From Gordionus sp. m RMFG-2023 (Eukaryota > Nematomorpha > Gordioida > Chordodea > Parachordodidae): a DNA stretch of 64,000 nt. The position numbers were made by a program, and so were the translations under genes. Of the stretch, positions 27,901-42,900 are shown in pieces; position 1 is the stretch's first letter; each line of letters begins with the position of its first letter. The stretch is taken from positions 16,802,052 through 16,866,051 of the forward strand of contig NC_088776.1 of the NCBI RefSeq assembly GCF_954871325.1. Reading direction: 5' to 3'. The notes under the pieces are model-generated. The model did not search any database. It saw nothing but the letters and a program-made list of their open reading frames with translations, and was not told where the DNA came from.

Positions 27901-30900
27901 CCCACCTCACTAAATTTTTTAAAATATTTTTGGCCCCCTTTCCCAAGTAATGATGGTAAGGCTGGCTTTGGCGTATTTGTTGCTGAAAAATAGGCGGACA
28001 AAGTTATCGAAGTAAGAAGACTAGATAACCATATAATGATTGTCAAGATGATTTTTGGTAGAAAGATATGCAATATTATTTCTGCATATATTCCTCTTCG
28101 GAAGAAGGGAAAGATACATTTTGGGATAGTCTATTGGAGGTGACATTAATGATTGAAGCGAAGATTATCTTGGCTGGTTATCTGAATGGACATGTGGCAA
28201 CGAGTGATAATGGTTGTTAGGGACTACATGGAGGATTTAGTTACGGCATAAGAAATCCGGAAGGGGGGAGAATTTTACATTTTGGTAATGCTATGGATAT
28301 GATTATTTGTAATACAATGTTTAAGAATGAAATAGAGAAGTTGGTGACTTACAATCGGGTAGACTAAAAGTGCGGTGGATTATTCTGATAACTTAGGAAT
28401 TTAATGATTAATGACAATCTAATTGTCACAGAAGGAACTATTCCCGGGGATTGGGAATTATAATTATTTCGGTATATAAAGGGAAGGGTGTTCCTTTCGA
28501 TTGCGGGTCATATAGAGCTATTAAACTCTTGAAACATGCAATGAAAGTATTTGAGAGGGTGTTAGAGAAGCGGATAAGGGAAAACGAAAAAAATTGATGA
28601 AATGCAATTAGGTTTTACATGGGGAACGGCACGCTAGATGTAATTTTTGTGGTGAGACAAATACAGGAGAAGTATCTTGCAAAGGAAAAGAAACTGTATT
28701 ATACGCTTGTTGATTTGGAGAAGGCATTTGACAGGGTGGTATGCGAGCTTACTAGATGGGCCTTGAGAAAATAGGTGTGGAAGAATGGTTGGTTATGGCA
28801 GTGATGGCCTTGTATGTGGGAGCACAAACTGCGGTACGGACGAATGATGGAAATGGTGAAAGCTTTGAAGTGAAGGTGACTACATCAGGGATTCGTGACG
28901 AGTCTTTGATGTGGTGGCTAGAGATGCGTGAGAGACTTCCCTGGGAGCTATCATATGCAGACGACCTTGTATTAAATGGCAAGTTGTGAGGAAGAATTGA
29001 GGGGCAAAATGGAAGATGGCTATGGAAGCAAAAGGTCTGAAAATGAATGTAGTAAAGACAAAGGTAATGATTGGTGAAGATAATCTCAAGACGTAAGAAT
29101 CCGGCAACTGGCCTTGTCTTGTTTGTGGGAAAGGTGTTAAAAATTCAATCTAATGCACCAGATGCCAGAAATGGGTTCATAAAAGATGTAACGGAAAATG
29201 AGGAAGTCAAATATTAGCAAGAATGACCTTTATTTGTGGAGCGTGCATAAAATGGGCACATAATACTCATAACGTAGAAAATGGTGGTTTCGATATTAGC
29301 AATGGGTTAACCCTGGGAAAAGTGGAAAGTTGCTATTTGGGTGATCATAAATATGGTAGAAGTTCAGAGAGATGTCGTCTATTCTAACAAATAAAATAAA
29401 AGGACATATTTATATATCTTTTAATTTGTATAGATATCGATGGTATTCGATTTTATATATATATATATATCATATTTTTTGATAATATATAAAAAGTCAT
29501 ACCCCCCCCCCCCTCCTCTGACAAGTTTTTAAGCAATACCATTGCTCTAACGGATAAGCTACGTTATTTAATTTTTATAAACACGGTATTTTAAAATATT
29601 TTTTTATGCCGTCATTAAGAATCAACTTGAGTGCTCCCAAGGAATGGACTACCACACAGCATCTTCTCTTTTGATGATTCACAACAACCACAGACAATAT
29701 CTATATCGTCATAACAAAAATTTATCATTGGACGTACCTGGCAACGATAATACCTCGGATTTTATTGAAACGGATTTGGGAAAATTATTAGAGAGCAAAT
29801 TTGATTTCGTCGATTCCTGTCTTAATACTTTGCAGTAAAAAAATAAATACTTTTTAAATGACATTAATTAATTATTTATATAATATTTATTTTTATCATG
29901 TAAAAAAATTGGTATTATACAATTAGACTTCCTGAAGTATGAAAATATTATAAATAGCTTTCATATTGTTTAAAACTCATTTTAGTTTGTAGTTAATTTT
30001 ATGGAAGATTTAAGATTTAACATGAAAATATTAAATTATAAAAGGAAAAAAGAAAGAATTCCATTACCTTTCTAATTGGAATTATTTTTGAGTTGAATGA
30101 TAATAACTCTTCGAAAGGGAAACCTTACTTTTGGATGGGAATTAAATCTTTTTTGGTAATATTCTTAACCATTTTGATACAACACCAGCAAAGATATAAC
30201 CACGAACGCTCTAACTTATTTGTCTCAAACCTTGACCATCTGCAAGAGTCTTAACATCGATGTTCGTTCCTCTAATGACTTGCTCGATATGATAAATTCA
30301 TACCTCACTCCAAACTTCGAACATTCTTACATTTATTCTCTTCTATCTCATATAAATAATATTCTTATCGATAATTTCTCTAACACGAATAGTCCAAAAT
30401 GTTTTGACGATATGCACCTTAACAATAATAAAGTTGAACAAACTTTACAAATCATGGGAATTATATCGCAATCCGCTTTGGTTCTTATATCGACATATTA
30501 TTTGAGGCAAAAATTTGTGATTCCCGATATCGTATTGGATCCGTTACTTGAATTAGCCATGCGTCGCAAAATTATTGCCGATGAAGTATACATGCTTTAA
30601 TTTATTATAAAAAAAATCCGCTTTTGATTACTATAGGCTAGGATTATACTTCCACTTTAATCACACCATGCCACTTTGCTAATATTAATAACCTATTGTA
30701 TAATACCGAAACATTTAAAACTAAGTTTTGGAGAGTTTTTTTAAAATATAGGTTAGCACATTTTAAGAATACCATTTGACTATCTCAATTTTATCTAAAA
30801 GGGGAATTAAAACTCTATGATAATCAAGATTGAAAAATAATTATTCTTAAAATTTTTTTAAATTTAATAACATTTAAAAGTTGACGAGTATAAACGACGA

Positions 30901-33900
30901 AATCAGAATGAGGCGAAAACATCACGAAAGCTTAAATTTATGCCTTGTATCAGGTGCCTTTAAGGCTGAAATTGATCTCAATGATGAAGGTATATAAATG
31001 GAAACATTTAATAACAGATAATTGGGATGATTTAAATTTGGGAATTTTTTAGAGAGTAAGAAATGATTTAAAATAAGAGGTAAAAGAAAAATATAATTGT
31101 TCTATGTAGGATACTTTATAAATTAAATAATAATTATATAAAAGCATTATGTATTTGATAAAAATATTCTCATACATTGATATAAGGTTTAGACGAACAT
31201 TTCTTGAATTTAGACCACGTCCATCCTAGATATAGTTACTTAAAGCAACAAAGAGAAACTTTGAAACGTTTATTGTCTGAACTGGATGAAGAAACCGACA
31301 TAAACATAGAAAATATTCGATCAGATCGTGAAAATGTTTTTTTTTAATTTTTTCAATGATGTTTATTTAAAATTTGAATATATAGTATTTTTTTCCTGAA
31401 TTCAATTTAGGAATTAACTCTATTGGTAATGGTGCTTTCATTACTTTATAAAATTGAATACTAAAATTAATCATAAATGAAATTAAAATTCTATAAAAAT
31501 ATGTTTTATTATTATTGTATATTAAAAAAGTTTTTAGCATTCCAACGCGAAATACAAAGATTTATTTCATCGATTATTACTCATCAAAAACTCCTAGATA
31601 TCTCTCGTTACGCTCAAAATTTATCTAAAATAATCTTTCACTTTAACCCCTCACTTTCTGAGCAAGAAAATCATATTCAGAATATGGTTTTGAAATTCGA
31701 TTCCCATATCAATCCTTCTTTAACCTCTATGAAAACGAATATCATGGATTTTATTGTCAAATTTGGCAGGAGCTATACATCATACTCCGATTTATGGACG
31801 CCGTTCGTTAACTCCTTAGTCATGGTAAATTTATAGTAGATAGACTCATTCATAAAAAAAATAAAATTTATTTTGCCATATTCAAAAAGGTACATAGGGG
31901 CCTCAGAGGCGTGCAATATACAACATCATATTTCGTTAAATACCTTAAGGCGCGTTACAAAGTATCAATCGTCATCTTTATATTCAAAATATTATATAAT
32001 AAACAATATTTACTCTCTTAAAAAAGCACGCTTAGTTGTATGATATTATATTTTCGAATCAAGATTATTTAAGAAATATAAATGCAATGAAGTTTTAATT
32101 TAACATTTGTCCGCATATATATTTTATTTAAATAAAATAAAACGTATAAAACTTCTCGATTCAATAAATTTATTATAATCTAAATAACTTAATCGAATAA
32201 CACTCATTCGGAACTTTGCCGAAAGTAAGAAAATATAAGGAAGAAAATTAATGGAAAAAGTATATAAAATACTTTATTTATTCTTTGTTCTAAAACACGA
32301 TCTTCTAAAATAACTTTTCAAGATGACATTTTGGGAGCTTGTATTCTCTAACATGTCATTTTTTCCTCACACTGAAAATAATGACATTTTGCACATCGAG
32401 TCCGTCTATTTCCCATCTTCCCTCTACCTGAACTTAATATGCGGTCTGGAGTTGCGGAAAGTTCTATGCGGCAATGGGAAAATATCCGAAATAACTGGCG
32501 TTTTTATACATTTGAAGTAATGATTTTCTTTAAAATAATAAATTTGTTTAAAAAAATATATATTTCATGCAATTTTTTTAATGTAATATTAATTGCAAGA
32601 GTTGCCACTAAATGCAATTATACTTAACTTATAAAAATATATAATCCAACTTATATATTAATTTTTTTTTTACAAGATACCTATTTTGGACCATACTATC
32701 AATGCATCATCACCAGCAACCTATAATACAATCAACAAAACGTAATAATATCAAGTCATTATCTAAGCTTATACCCCTCCCTTCAACATCGGTATGGGAT
32801 AAAATTTTGGACATTTTTGCCGATTTGCGCCAAAAATTAAAACCTTACGTAGTTGATTACGATTTGGAATGGTTTATAGCCAAGGATGGTGAAACAGACA
32901 TTTATACTGGTTATGATTTTTTAAAAAAAATTATTTTAAATTTGTTTTTCTTTCCAGGGATTATTTTTTTAAATTTTACCTTATAAAATAAAAAAAAATT
33001 TAAGACAAAGAGAATGATCGTATACTTAAATTATTGGAATCCGGAGAAGTTGAAAGTCAAATCTTTTTAATCGATGAAACATCAAAGGAAATAAGAGTAT
33101 TTATATTTATATAATTTAAATGCAAGATAAATGAGTGGGCGTCACCTAAATAATTTATCATAATAACAGAGATACAATCGGCTGACATTTTCAATTTCAG
33201 CCATATTTTTTTTAGTCTACATTTAATCTATAAATTTAAAAAAAACATATTTAAAATGATTAGAAAAAAAGTGCTGACCCCCCCCCCCCAACCACCATTT
33301 TTTGAAATTTAATTTACCGATATAAATTAATTATAAAAGATTATATTAAGAAATTATATCTTTGCTTCTTTTCAACAAATAGATACTACATTATTTTTTT
33401 TGGTATCCAATGTATCGGTCGATATCGTATTTGTATCGACTAAAAACAGTACATCTATACTAAACTAATTTATTTGTAATAAGACTATTTTGTAAATTTG
33501 ACATCGTTTACAAACATTTTCATAAAACTATATGAATTTTTATGCCTTTCTTATCTTATCTTTAAGTAAGTGTTAAAATTAATATCCATTTCATCCTTCA
33601 TTTTTTTTTATACCCAATAAAAATCAGAATTTAAACAATTAAACATTATTTTATAGGGGAAAAACGACGCAGTTGCTGCGCCTAATGAAAAAATTATGAA
33701 ATCATTGCTTAAAAACAATCTCCTGCCATATATTCATTCCTTCCTTACCGTTTTTACCAATATTTACGGTACGAACAAAACTTCCGAACGTGACCCTGAT
33801 ATATACTACATGAGCTCATCGTATTACCATCATTTAACGTACAACTTGATAAATTCGGCATTTTATTATTCGCTGAAAAAGGGTGGAGGCCGCCTAAACG

Positions 33901-36900
33901 ATTTTATTTCCCCTTTACAGGATAGGTTTAAATTAATTTACTTTTGTATAAAAAAACATAAATATTTAAATTTTTGATATATTATTAATTTTTAAACCAC
34001 TTCAGTTATAGCATGTTTATAAATTTCACATTTTTATTAGCCTTTAACTTTTTTAATTCTGGCATTATAACGGATTTGCTGTATTTTATTTAGTATTGAT
34101 CCTTATTTTTTAAATACAGAATAAATTTGCGTCTACTTTAACATTTTAACCTACGTCCTAAGCAAGATATTAAAATTGCTTGATTTTATTCCCACTAATT
34201 TCTTTCGAACATAAATGGGGTTTTGCTAAATAAAAATCATTTGGAAAATAAATCGTTCAATTATTTTGCTTCCACTCGAGTTTACTATATTCTTCAAGGG
34301 GATTTTTTTGACATGCTTACAAATGATAAATATTACAATTATAAGATGAGTAGTTTGATCAATTCCATTTTACAAAATCGATGAATTGCAACATTTCGCT
34401 AACATCGTTATTTAAAAATATTAACAGATATTTGCTATCCAACCACCTGGTACATTACAAATCTTCTACCTTTAATTCATATCACCCTAACAGTAATTCT
34501 GACGCAATAAATCCGTTTGTTAGCGAATATCCTTCTGCCACAAGTAATTAATTAAATTTATATTTTGAGAGACATGATTTTTTTTTTGTTATTTCAGTAA
34601 ATTCTTAAGTGATTTATTATATTGCAAACTTATAAAAATTAAAGATGCACGATAATCCAAGTCGGATTTTTCAGAATTTTAAGAATCTGCTGATTTTTAT
34701 TAAAATAGCTGATCCTATATATATTATTCGATTCGATTCGAAAATTTTATTTACCATGAATTAAAAAAGATCTATTATAAAATTTATTTTGTAAAATTTA
34801 ACTAGATAAAGACAAATAAATTTTATTAGTGAGACAAAATAGAAGCATACATATATAATATATTTATATAAAATGTAGAAAAATCAATATAATATTCATA
34901 TCTATAATGTAGAAGATAAATCTGACAACAGCCAATTTTTCAAACATAAAGTTTTTCGGATTGTTTCCTCCTTTAACGACATTCTGTATTTTGTAACCAT
35001 ATGAGCTCCAACAGAAAAGAGTCGCTCACATGGGGTTGAAGATCCCTGTATCGACAATATGTCCCTCGCCATTTTAGATAACACGGCATTAGCAATATTT
35101 TACAAATAAAGTGGTAAAAACTTTAGGCAAAAAGTCAAATTTATGATTTCTCCATCATCAAATGAAAGAGAAATATCAGGTTTGCCCGTCATTCTTGATG
35201 TGATGGGATTAACAGTTTATTATAATTGTATATGTTATGTGTTATATAAATTACCTTCTTCGTCCATCTCTATCATAAAAGAAATTTCTAAAGTAATGGT
35301 CTATTATGAGATAAATTAAAATGGAGTTTCAAAATTTGGCGCAATTTTCATTATTCCACTAGGAGATTTTATTAAATTGAAATAATTTCTAATAATTCCT
35401 AATAATAATATATGATTTATATATGATTATTTTCCAATATATATTAATACTATAAATTATTTTAGTCGAATAATCTCGAATAATTCGATCGAATAATAGA
35501 TAAAAAATTATTCGACGAATAATATATTTTCCTTATTGAATAATTGTGTTATTCGTATTATTAAAATACGAATCGAATTAAATCGAATCGAATATCGAAT
35601 AACAAATAATTCGTTTTAGGTATAATTATAATCATCATTTTCCTATTATATATTTTTTTTTATTATATTTTATTAACTAAATTTTTTTTTAGATATATAT
35701 AACATTTTATTAGAGCGAATAAGCGTTTTAATATGATTTTATAAATATTTCATTGAGATTAATTTAAAATTCTCATACACTCATAGCATTTATATGTAGG
35801 ATTTAGATGGTTTCGGCATGATAAAATTATTCATATATACCTAAAATTATAATTTTAATTTAAAAATATAGACATTATCACATCAAATTTAAATGCCATC
35901 AGTACATACCTATCGAACGTTCTTAATAGTGCGGATCACTACACTCAAAATCATCCTCACGTTACGGAATTATTTGCACTTATGGCAAAACTCACTGGTT
36001 GTAAGGCAGAAGTCGAATCTAAAACAAGCTTTTCAAATTACTTATTAATCACTGAAAACTTGATAAAATGTTTTGAGGTGACAGAATATAATAATTATTT
36101 ATTTTTTTAAAATAATTAATGATTTTATTTCTTAACTTATATACATATGATTGTTTATGTAAACAAACATTTTGCCAAGATACTTCTAAGACATTCGAGG
36201 CTTCTTTAATAATATTAATTTGTCAAAATATTTTGCTTCTAATTTTTTTTAAAAAATAATATTGCAAATTGGAGTTGGAAACAGTAATTAGTTATAAATA
36301 AGATATATTTTTATTTTCTATGATATTCTATCAAATTTCGAAGATATTCTAATATATTACAAATAATTATAGTTTTTATCTATAATATCTAAAAAAATAA
36401 TATTTTCATGATTAAATTATAATAAATAATCACGAAATTTTTTAGACCTACGAAAATAGTATAGCATCTTCTACTCCCCAATTATCATTGATTAAACATC
36501 GAAATATACTTTGCATTCATTTCTCGAAAGCTCAAAACGCGTTTATAGACTCGCTGAACCAATGGATACGAATAATAGAAAACGAGATATCCAAACTTTC
36601 TGACCTATACTTTTTCGATTTTTACCAAGAAATTAAGGCTATCTTTGTAGCGGACGACACAGGCGAAGTAATTCTATTGGTTAAAATATAGAGCGCCATG
36701 CCGGAACTGTTTTTTGCATTGCATTTTTTAAATATTTTTTTTCGAATTAGGGGCTTTAGAATCAATTATAAAGAAAAGTCGGTTTCGGAATATTTTTTTA
36801 AAAATACTTTGTTTAACTATCATAACTCTATATATATAAAATAAGAGAAAACAAATAATATCATATCCAAATTTTTTGCTTAAGGCTATAAATTCTCCCA

Positions 36901-39900
36901 ATTTAGCATTTTATGTTTTAAAGTTGAATCATTTTAAAAAAACAAACTTATCCCATCTTTTTGCACAAGTATTGTCATCTAATATTTTCATTGTCTTAAC
37001 TATTACGAAAAAAGGGAAGGGAAATATCGGAACCACGATACTGTGACTTTTAAAAATTTGTTAGATACATTTTTTGGCTCACGTACAATGCCAGAAATAG
37101 CCCAGTTTTAAAAATAATATAAATTTCCAGTTAGAGTTAAATCTAAATTCAGATCTTTTTAAGGAAGGAAGGAACAACTTGCATTATTATTTATTAAATA
37201 AACTTTTTTTACAAAAATATTCCTTTATTATCTCGATTTGTAAATTGTAGTTCTAATGATTAAACAGATTTATATTTCAATTTTTTGTTTATTCACCAGG
37301 AGCTTAGATCTAATGTCGAGGAAGATAGGAAAAAATTATTAGCCCTCATATATGATTACCTCATAAAATCGCCCGTTGGTCAGTTTGAAAAAAGAATCAC
37401 ACTTATCGAATCCTTGTTCCATTATTTTAATCTCGAATATAGTAATCAAGCAGCTGGTAATTGAATATTATTTTTTTCAACATAGATTATAATGAAAATT
37501 TTTTTTTATTTTTTATATTATTTTCCTGATTATCTAGATTATAAAAAAATTTATGTAAAAAGACTACAATTTATGTAATTAAATAACATAATTAATAAGC
37601 TTAGTATAAAGTCAAAAATGATTATAAAATTACAAAATAAGTTATCATTTTCACAATTATTGGGGAAAAAAATATATTAGTAAATCACAATTATATAAAG
37701 TCATTTGTCTGTGTCTAATTTAGGCACAGTCCAAGAAAATTTTCTTGCCCTCATCTTAAATGAAGGCCAAAAATCCGTCCTAAATCAAACCATCTTTGTT
37801 CTAGTTCTTATCTCTTAACATATTATGAATATCCTAAACATAGAGTCAAATCTCTTGATTCAGCCAATGATAATGATAATATAGATAATATTTTAGCCGT
37901 GCTTAATTTAAATGTAATTTTGATGTGCTCACGTTTTCTCCTCCCTAACGACATGGGTGATAAGTCTATTTGTAAACCAGTAAGGAAATCAGTTTTTAGA
38001 GAGAGAAGAAGGTTTTTTTTTATCACATTTTAAATTTTAAAAATTAAGAAAAAAATTGAAAAAAGTAAATTGAAATAATTTTTTGCTTGTTTCAAGTATT
38101 CCACCCTTCTTTTAAATATCTCGAGGCGGTTGTCATCCATTTCAAGACCTTTGTGCCGATTATCAAAAATCATTTACAATCGAATACTCCAGCATACGAA
38201 AAAGAATTAAAAGTTATTTTTTTTTACATTACCATTTATTTAAGTTATTAGAGTGCTCGGAAGCGCGATTATAGTTATATAACTACTAATGTCTAAATTA
38301 AATAATAACATTCTAAAAGCTTTCATTTACTAGTATTAAATATTGATTAATTTACTTCAATTGGTCATTATTACCAAGCAGGGTTTCGAACCGTTTAGTA
38401 TAACGGTTCGGTTCGTTCCGGTTTTTAGTTTAAAATTTTATAAAGGTTTTGTTCCATTTCGGTTTTTTAAAAAAATAATCATATCGGTTCGGTTCGGTTT
38501 ATAATTTATAACGGTTCTTTTCGGTTTGTTCCGGTTTTTATAAATTTAATTTTAAAAAAAATTAATCATTAACCATGTATATATTAATTTTAGAGAAAAA
38601 TTTTTTTATAATTTCTTATTTAATTTAACCATGAATGATAATCTAATAGATATTTTTATTAAACTTAGTAAATATAAATTAGACAAATCAATTCTTTTTA
38701 TTTGATAAATAAGATAAACACAAACATGCGCAAATACAATGAGGAATAAAATAACACATAAATATAATGAAATTTATATTATTTATTTTTAAAAAGAGAA
38801 TTGGAACGGATAACTAAAATATTTTCTAATATTTCAGGATTTTAATTTAGTTCTTTGCGCAGAGAGTATAAACTTAAGGCTAGAAAATGCTCTTTCTACG
38901 GATACCTGCGTAGCTGGAACTGCTAGCACAACCATAGCTAACTTATAAAGTTCTGGCATACTATTCTTTACATTTTCCCAATAATTCAAAAGATTTGCAT
39001 CTTTTTCTAATCTCTCTATATTATCAAATGACCGAATTATATACTCTATTTCTACACATTTATTATAATTTTATATGCCCTGAGAACTATTCTTATTAAG
39101 GCTTTCATGCGACATTAATAAATCTTCAAAATCATCATCTAAGTTATCTTTCGAATGTGAACACGTAGGAATAGTATCTAGATTTTCAATATTCTGATTA
39201 TTTAAATTTTGGATTAAGTTCCAAGTTTTATAAAGATGTTTTTTGGCGATATCTTTTTCTTCAAATGATCAAAATACATTATATCTTGCGTCGAGATATA
39301 TAGCTGAGCAAAAAACTTCATTTTTCAAATTAATCTCTCGTGCTTTTGATTGTACAAACTAAAAGTTTGGCAAATGAAGTGTCTATTTTGCTAGTTTGCA
39401 TGATACATTTGATCCATGCTGCATAAAAATCGCCCATGGTTATTTGTTCACTTTGTATATATTTTGTCAAAATATAAGATGGATATAAAGCTTTTAATAT
39501 ATCACTAATTATTTTCCATTCATTCTCTGACAAACATTTTTCACGATCATTACTTTGGGCCGATATTTCTTGGCAAAAGTTTTTTAACTCTAATAATCTT
39601 TCCAACATTAAATAGATTGAATTCCATCTTGTGCAACAATCTATTAGTGGCTTTTTTAAATTTAATTTGGACAAAATAGACATTGTAGTGTGATTTCTTA
39701 TTTTTTTGCAAATGTTTCTTGCTTTATTAATAATAACAATTTCATTTGAATTTTTTATGCAATCATTAATTGCTAATTGAAATGTGTGGGAGGCACATCT
39801 AATGCCCATTAACATGGATCTCGTATGAGGTACAAGATTAATACTTTCAATATTTTAAAAAAAGGTTCTTCATTTTCATTAACAATTATATCATCATTGT

Positions 39901-42900
39901 TATTTAAATTATCATTATCTAAATAATCATTAAGGATATCATCTTCTTCATCATGATGTATTAACAGCTTGATTAATTTAATCATGTTAGCTGCATTGTC
40001 TGTGGTTATCGTATAAATTTGATCAATTCTTATTTCATGTTCGTTTAGAACATCTAGAATAATTTTTTTTAGATATTCTGATGTATGTCTTTCTTTTATC
40101 TCTTTCATGCATAACGTTCTTAATTTTATTTCTCCATTATCTATAAATTGAATATTGATCCCCAGTATGGACCTATCATATCGAGTTGCAATATCTAATT
40201 TTAACGATATAAGTTTTTGGTATATTTCTTTTTTTAAATTTTGCGAAAAATCAAATGCCATTTTTTTAATATTATTGCGTATATTTTCAGAATTGATGGT
40301 TAAATTACCACCCAATCCTACAATTATCGGATCTATAATATTTCTAAATGCTTTGTCATCAAATTGATTTTATTGGTCTCCCATGAACTGTGATTAACTC
40401 AGTGCAGGAGCGGATTAAAGTGTCTTTATTAATATTAATTTGTATTGTATTAGTTTTGGTAAAAGCATTTTGAATTGTATTATGATTATTTGCATTTTTT
40501 GTTATTGTTTTTTTAATAGTCAAATTATCTTTTTTTTTTAATAATTTGAATTCCTTATCGTGGAATCTTTCTATATGTCGTTCAAGATTTGCTGCATGGT
40601 CCCCGGTTAAAACTTTACCACAGTTTTCTAGTTTACAAGTAGATTGATTTTTTACAATATCTAATTTAAAATATGATCCCACAGGATTTGACTTTTCCCG
40701 AACCATTTAATAGATACTAATATGCTATATGATGATGAATAGATCAGAATCTTTTATTATAAAAATAGAATAAATAAATTTCTTAATAGAATCAGTATAA
40801 TTTTTTATTTATCTTATCTGACAAGATCTCCCCCAAAAACGTGAATTATATGCAGGCCTACCCTTCATAATAATTATGCCGATTTTTTCCTCAAAGATAC
40901 TAACAACAAACCTTGTACACAGATGAAACTAAATAAGTGAATGGAGCTTACTAATACCATTTTAATAAATAATTTGATTTAATAGAGAAAAGAAAGAAGC
41001 AAAAAGATAAGATATAAAATAAGAAGAAAAGAAATAGAAAAGCTGTTTAAAATTCCAAAAACAACTGTCTTTTATTAAAAAATTAAAGTTAATTAAATTA
41101 AAACTTTAATGGATACTTTATCATTTTATAATTATCCAATTGAATTTCATGTGTTTAAATTTTATTTGGTACTATAAGATTTAGAAGGTTAATCAGTAAG
41201 TAGTTATTATTTCAAGAAATTATCCACTAAAGTGTAAATGGAAATAAATAAATAAATTAACCATAAAATACAGGAATATTAATTAACAATCATATGTTTT
41301 TTTTAATTTCAGAATTCTAATATTCATTTAAGTCATTATAAATTATTCATTATGAAAATATTAATTAATAAGAAAAAATTAATATAAAACAGTATTTTAT
41401 TAAAAGTAATCAGTACCTGATTTTCTTTAGATGTTAGTTAGAATTATGATTTTTCCCAAATTATTAGCAAGTATTAATAAGCTAATTAATAACTAATATA
41501 CATATATATATATATATATAAGAATAAACTTGCTAATTTAAAGAATAGTCTTGTTTGATTTTAAGATTCTTATCTAATTAACTGGTAATTCGCCTAATCT
41601 CTATTAAATTGAGTATTTATTAAAGTGAAAAGAAAAAACAATAAACATGGTGGTATTAATTGACATGTAAAAAAATTCAATTTGAAAAGAAATAAAGAGT
41701 TTAAAAATTTCCCCAAGGAAAATTCAAATTTTAAATTTAGGTTAATAATGTTTAAATTTAATTATTTTTTAAAACCGTTTTGAACCGGTTTAAACCGGTT
41801 TAAAATATTTATAACGGTTCGGTTCGCTCTTTTTATAGTTTCTTTATAACGGTTCGGTTACGGTTACGGTTCAGAAAATTATAAACGGTTCATTCCGGTT
41901 TGGCGGTTCGGTTCGGTTCGAAACCCTGTTACCAAGTTATTTAAATAATTAAGGATAATTTTATTATTTTTTAAGCAAGAAAAATATTAAAGGCTCATAT
42001 TTGGGTGGAATTTTAACTAAAGGATGAGAGATAAAATTGGAAATTTAAATGAAATTATATTGTAAATTAATTTAATTCATCAAGATAGTTGTTTTTTTTA
42101 AACAATATTATCTCACAAAATCATTATATATTTGCTCTAATTGCCAGTTATTTACTCTAAATTCTCTCGTTTTTTCTTTTTGCTCACTTATATTTTTCGG
42201 TCTAACATTAGAATAATAATACTTTCTTTGGATTTATTCTTTATAAACTATTATCAAATACATTTTAAAAAAACGAAAATTTGACTTTGATTTTCATAGA
42301 AATAATTGCTATATTATTAAATATTTTATTTTTAGCATGCCTTAAATGTACATCGGAAAAAATTGAACGATGGATTAGAATTCAAATTACTGATTAAATC
42401 TTTATACCCTAAATTGAAGAAGATTAGGGAAAGTTATCAGGTTTTTTAAAGCAATTTCTTATAATCCATTTTTTAGCAGTCAGAATTGTAATAACAGATT
42501 ATAAATACTTCTATAATAATTACCTTAAAAAATGAGGTCTTACATATGATGTTAAATAATAAAACTAATTATATGATATCATTTTATCAGAAGAAGAATT
42601 TATTTAATATTAAAAAATTATATTTAATATTGTTTTGTTAATTTTAGGCAATTTTCTACTTTTTAGATTATTTATCATTTAAAAGTGTGAATTTTTTAAA
42701 AAAAATTAAAATCTCACAGACAATTTTACTCGCCAGTGTGAAAGATAAAATTATATCCTCGCCCAGTCCTCCGAATGATTTATTGTTGATACGCCCTATT
42801 CAATTGATAAATATTTATTTGCCAATCATTGAAAACAACCACGAATTTGCGCAAATTTTAGACACGAATAACTTGAAATTTAAAAAGACTATATTTGGTA

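Noticed and set aside
32439-32627. Second open frame overlapping exon 32323-32516 (RSGVAESSMRQWENIRNNW)
   Set aside because: The exon at 32677 needs a phase-2 partner, which only the other frame provides.
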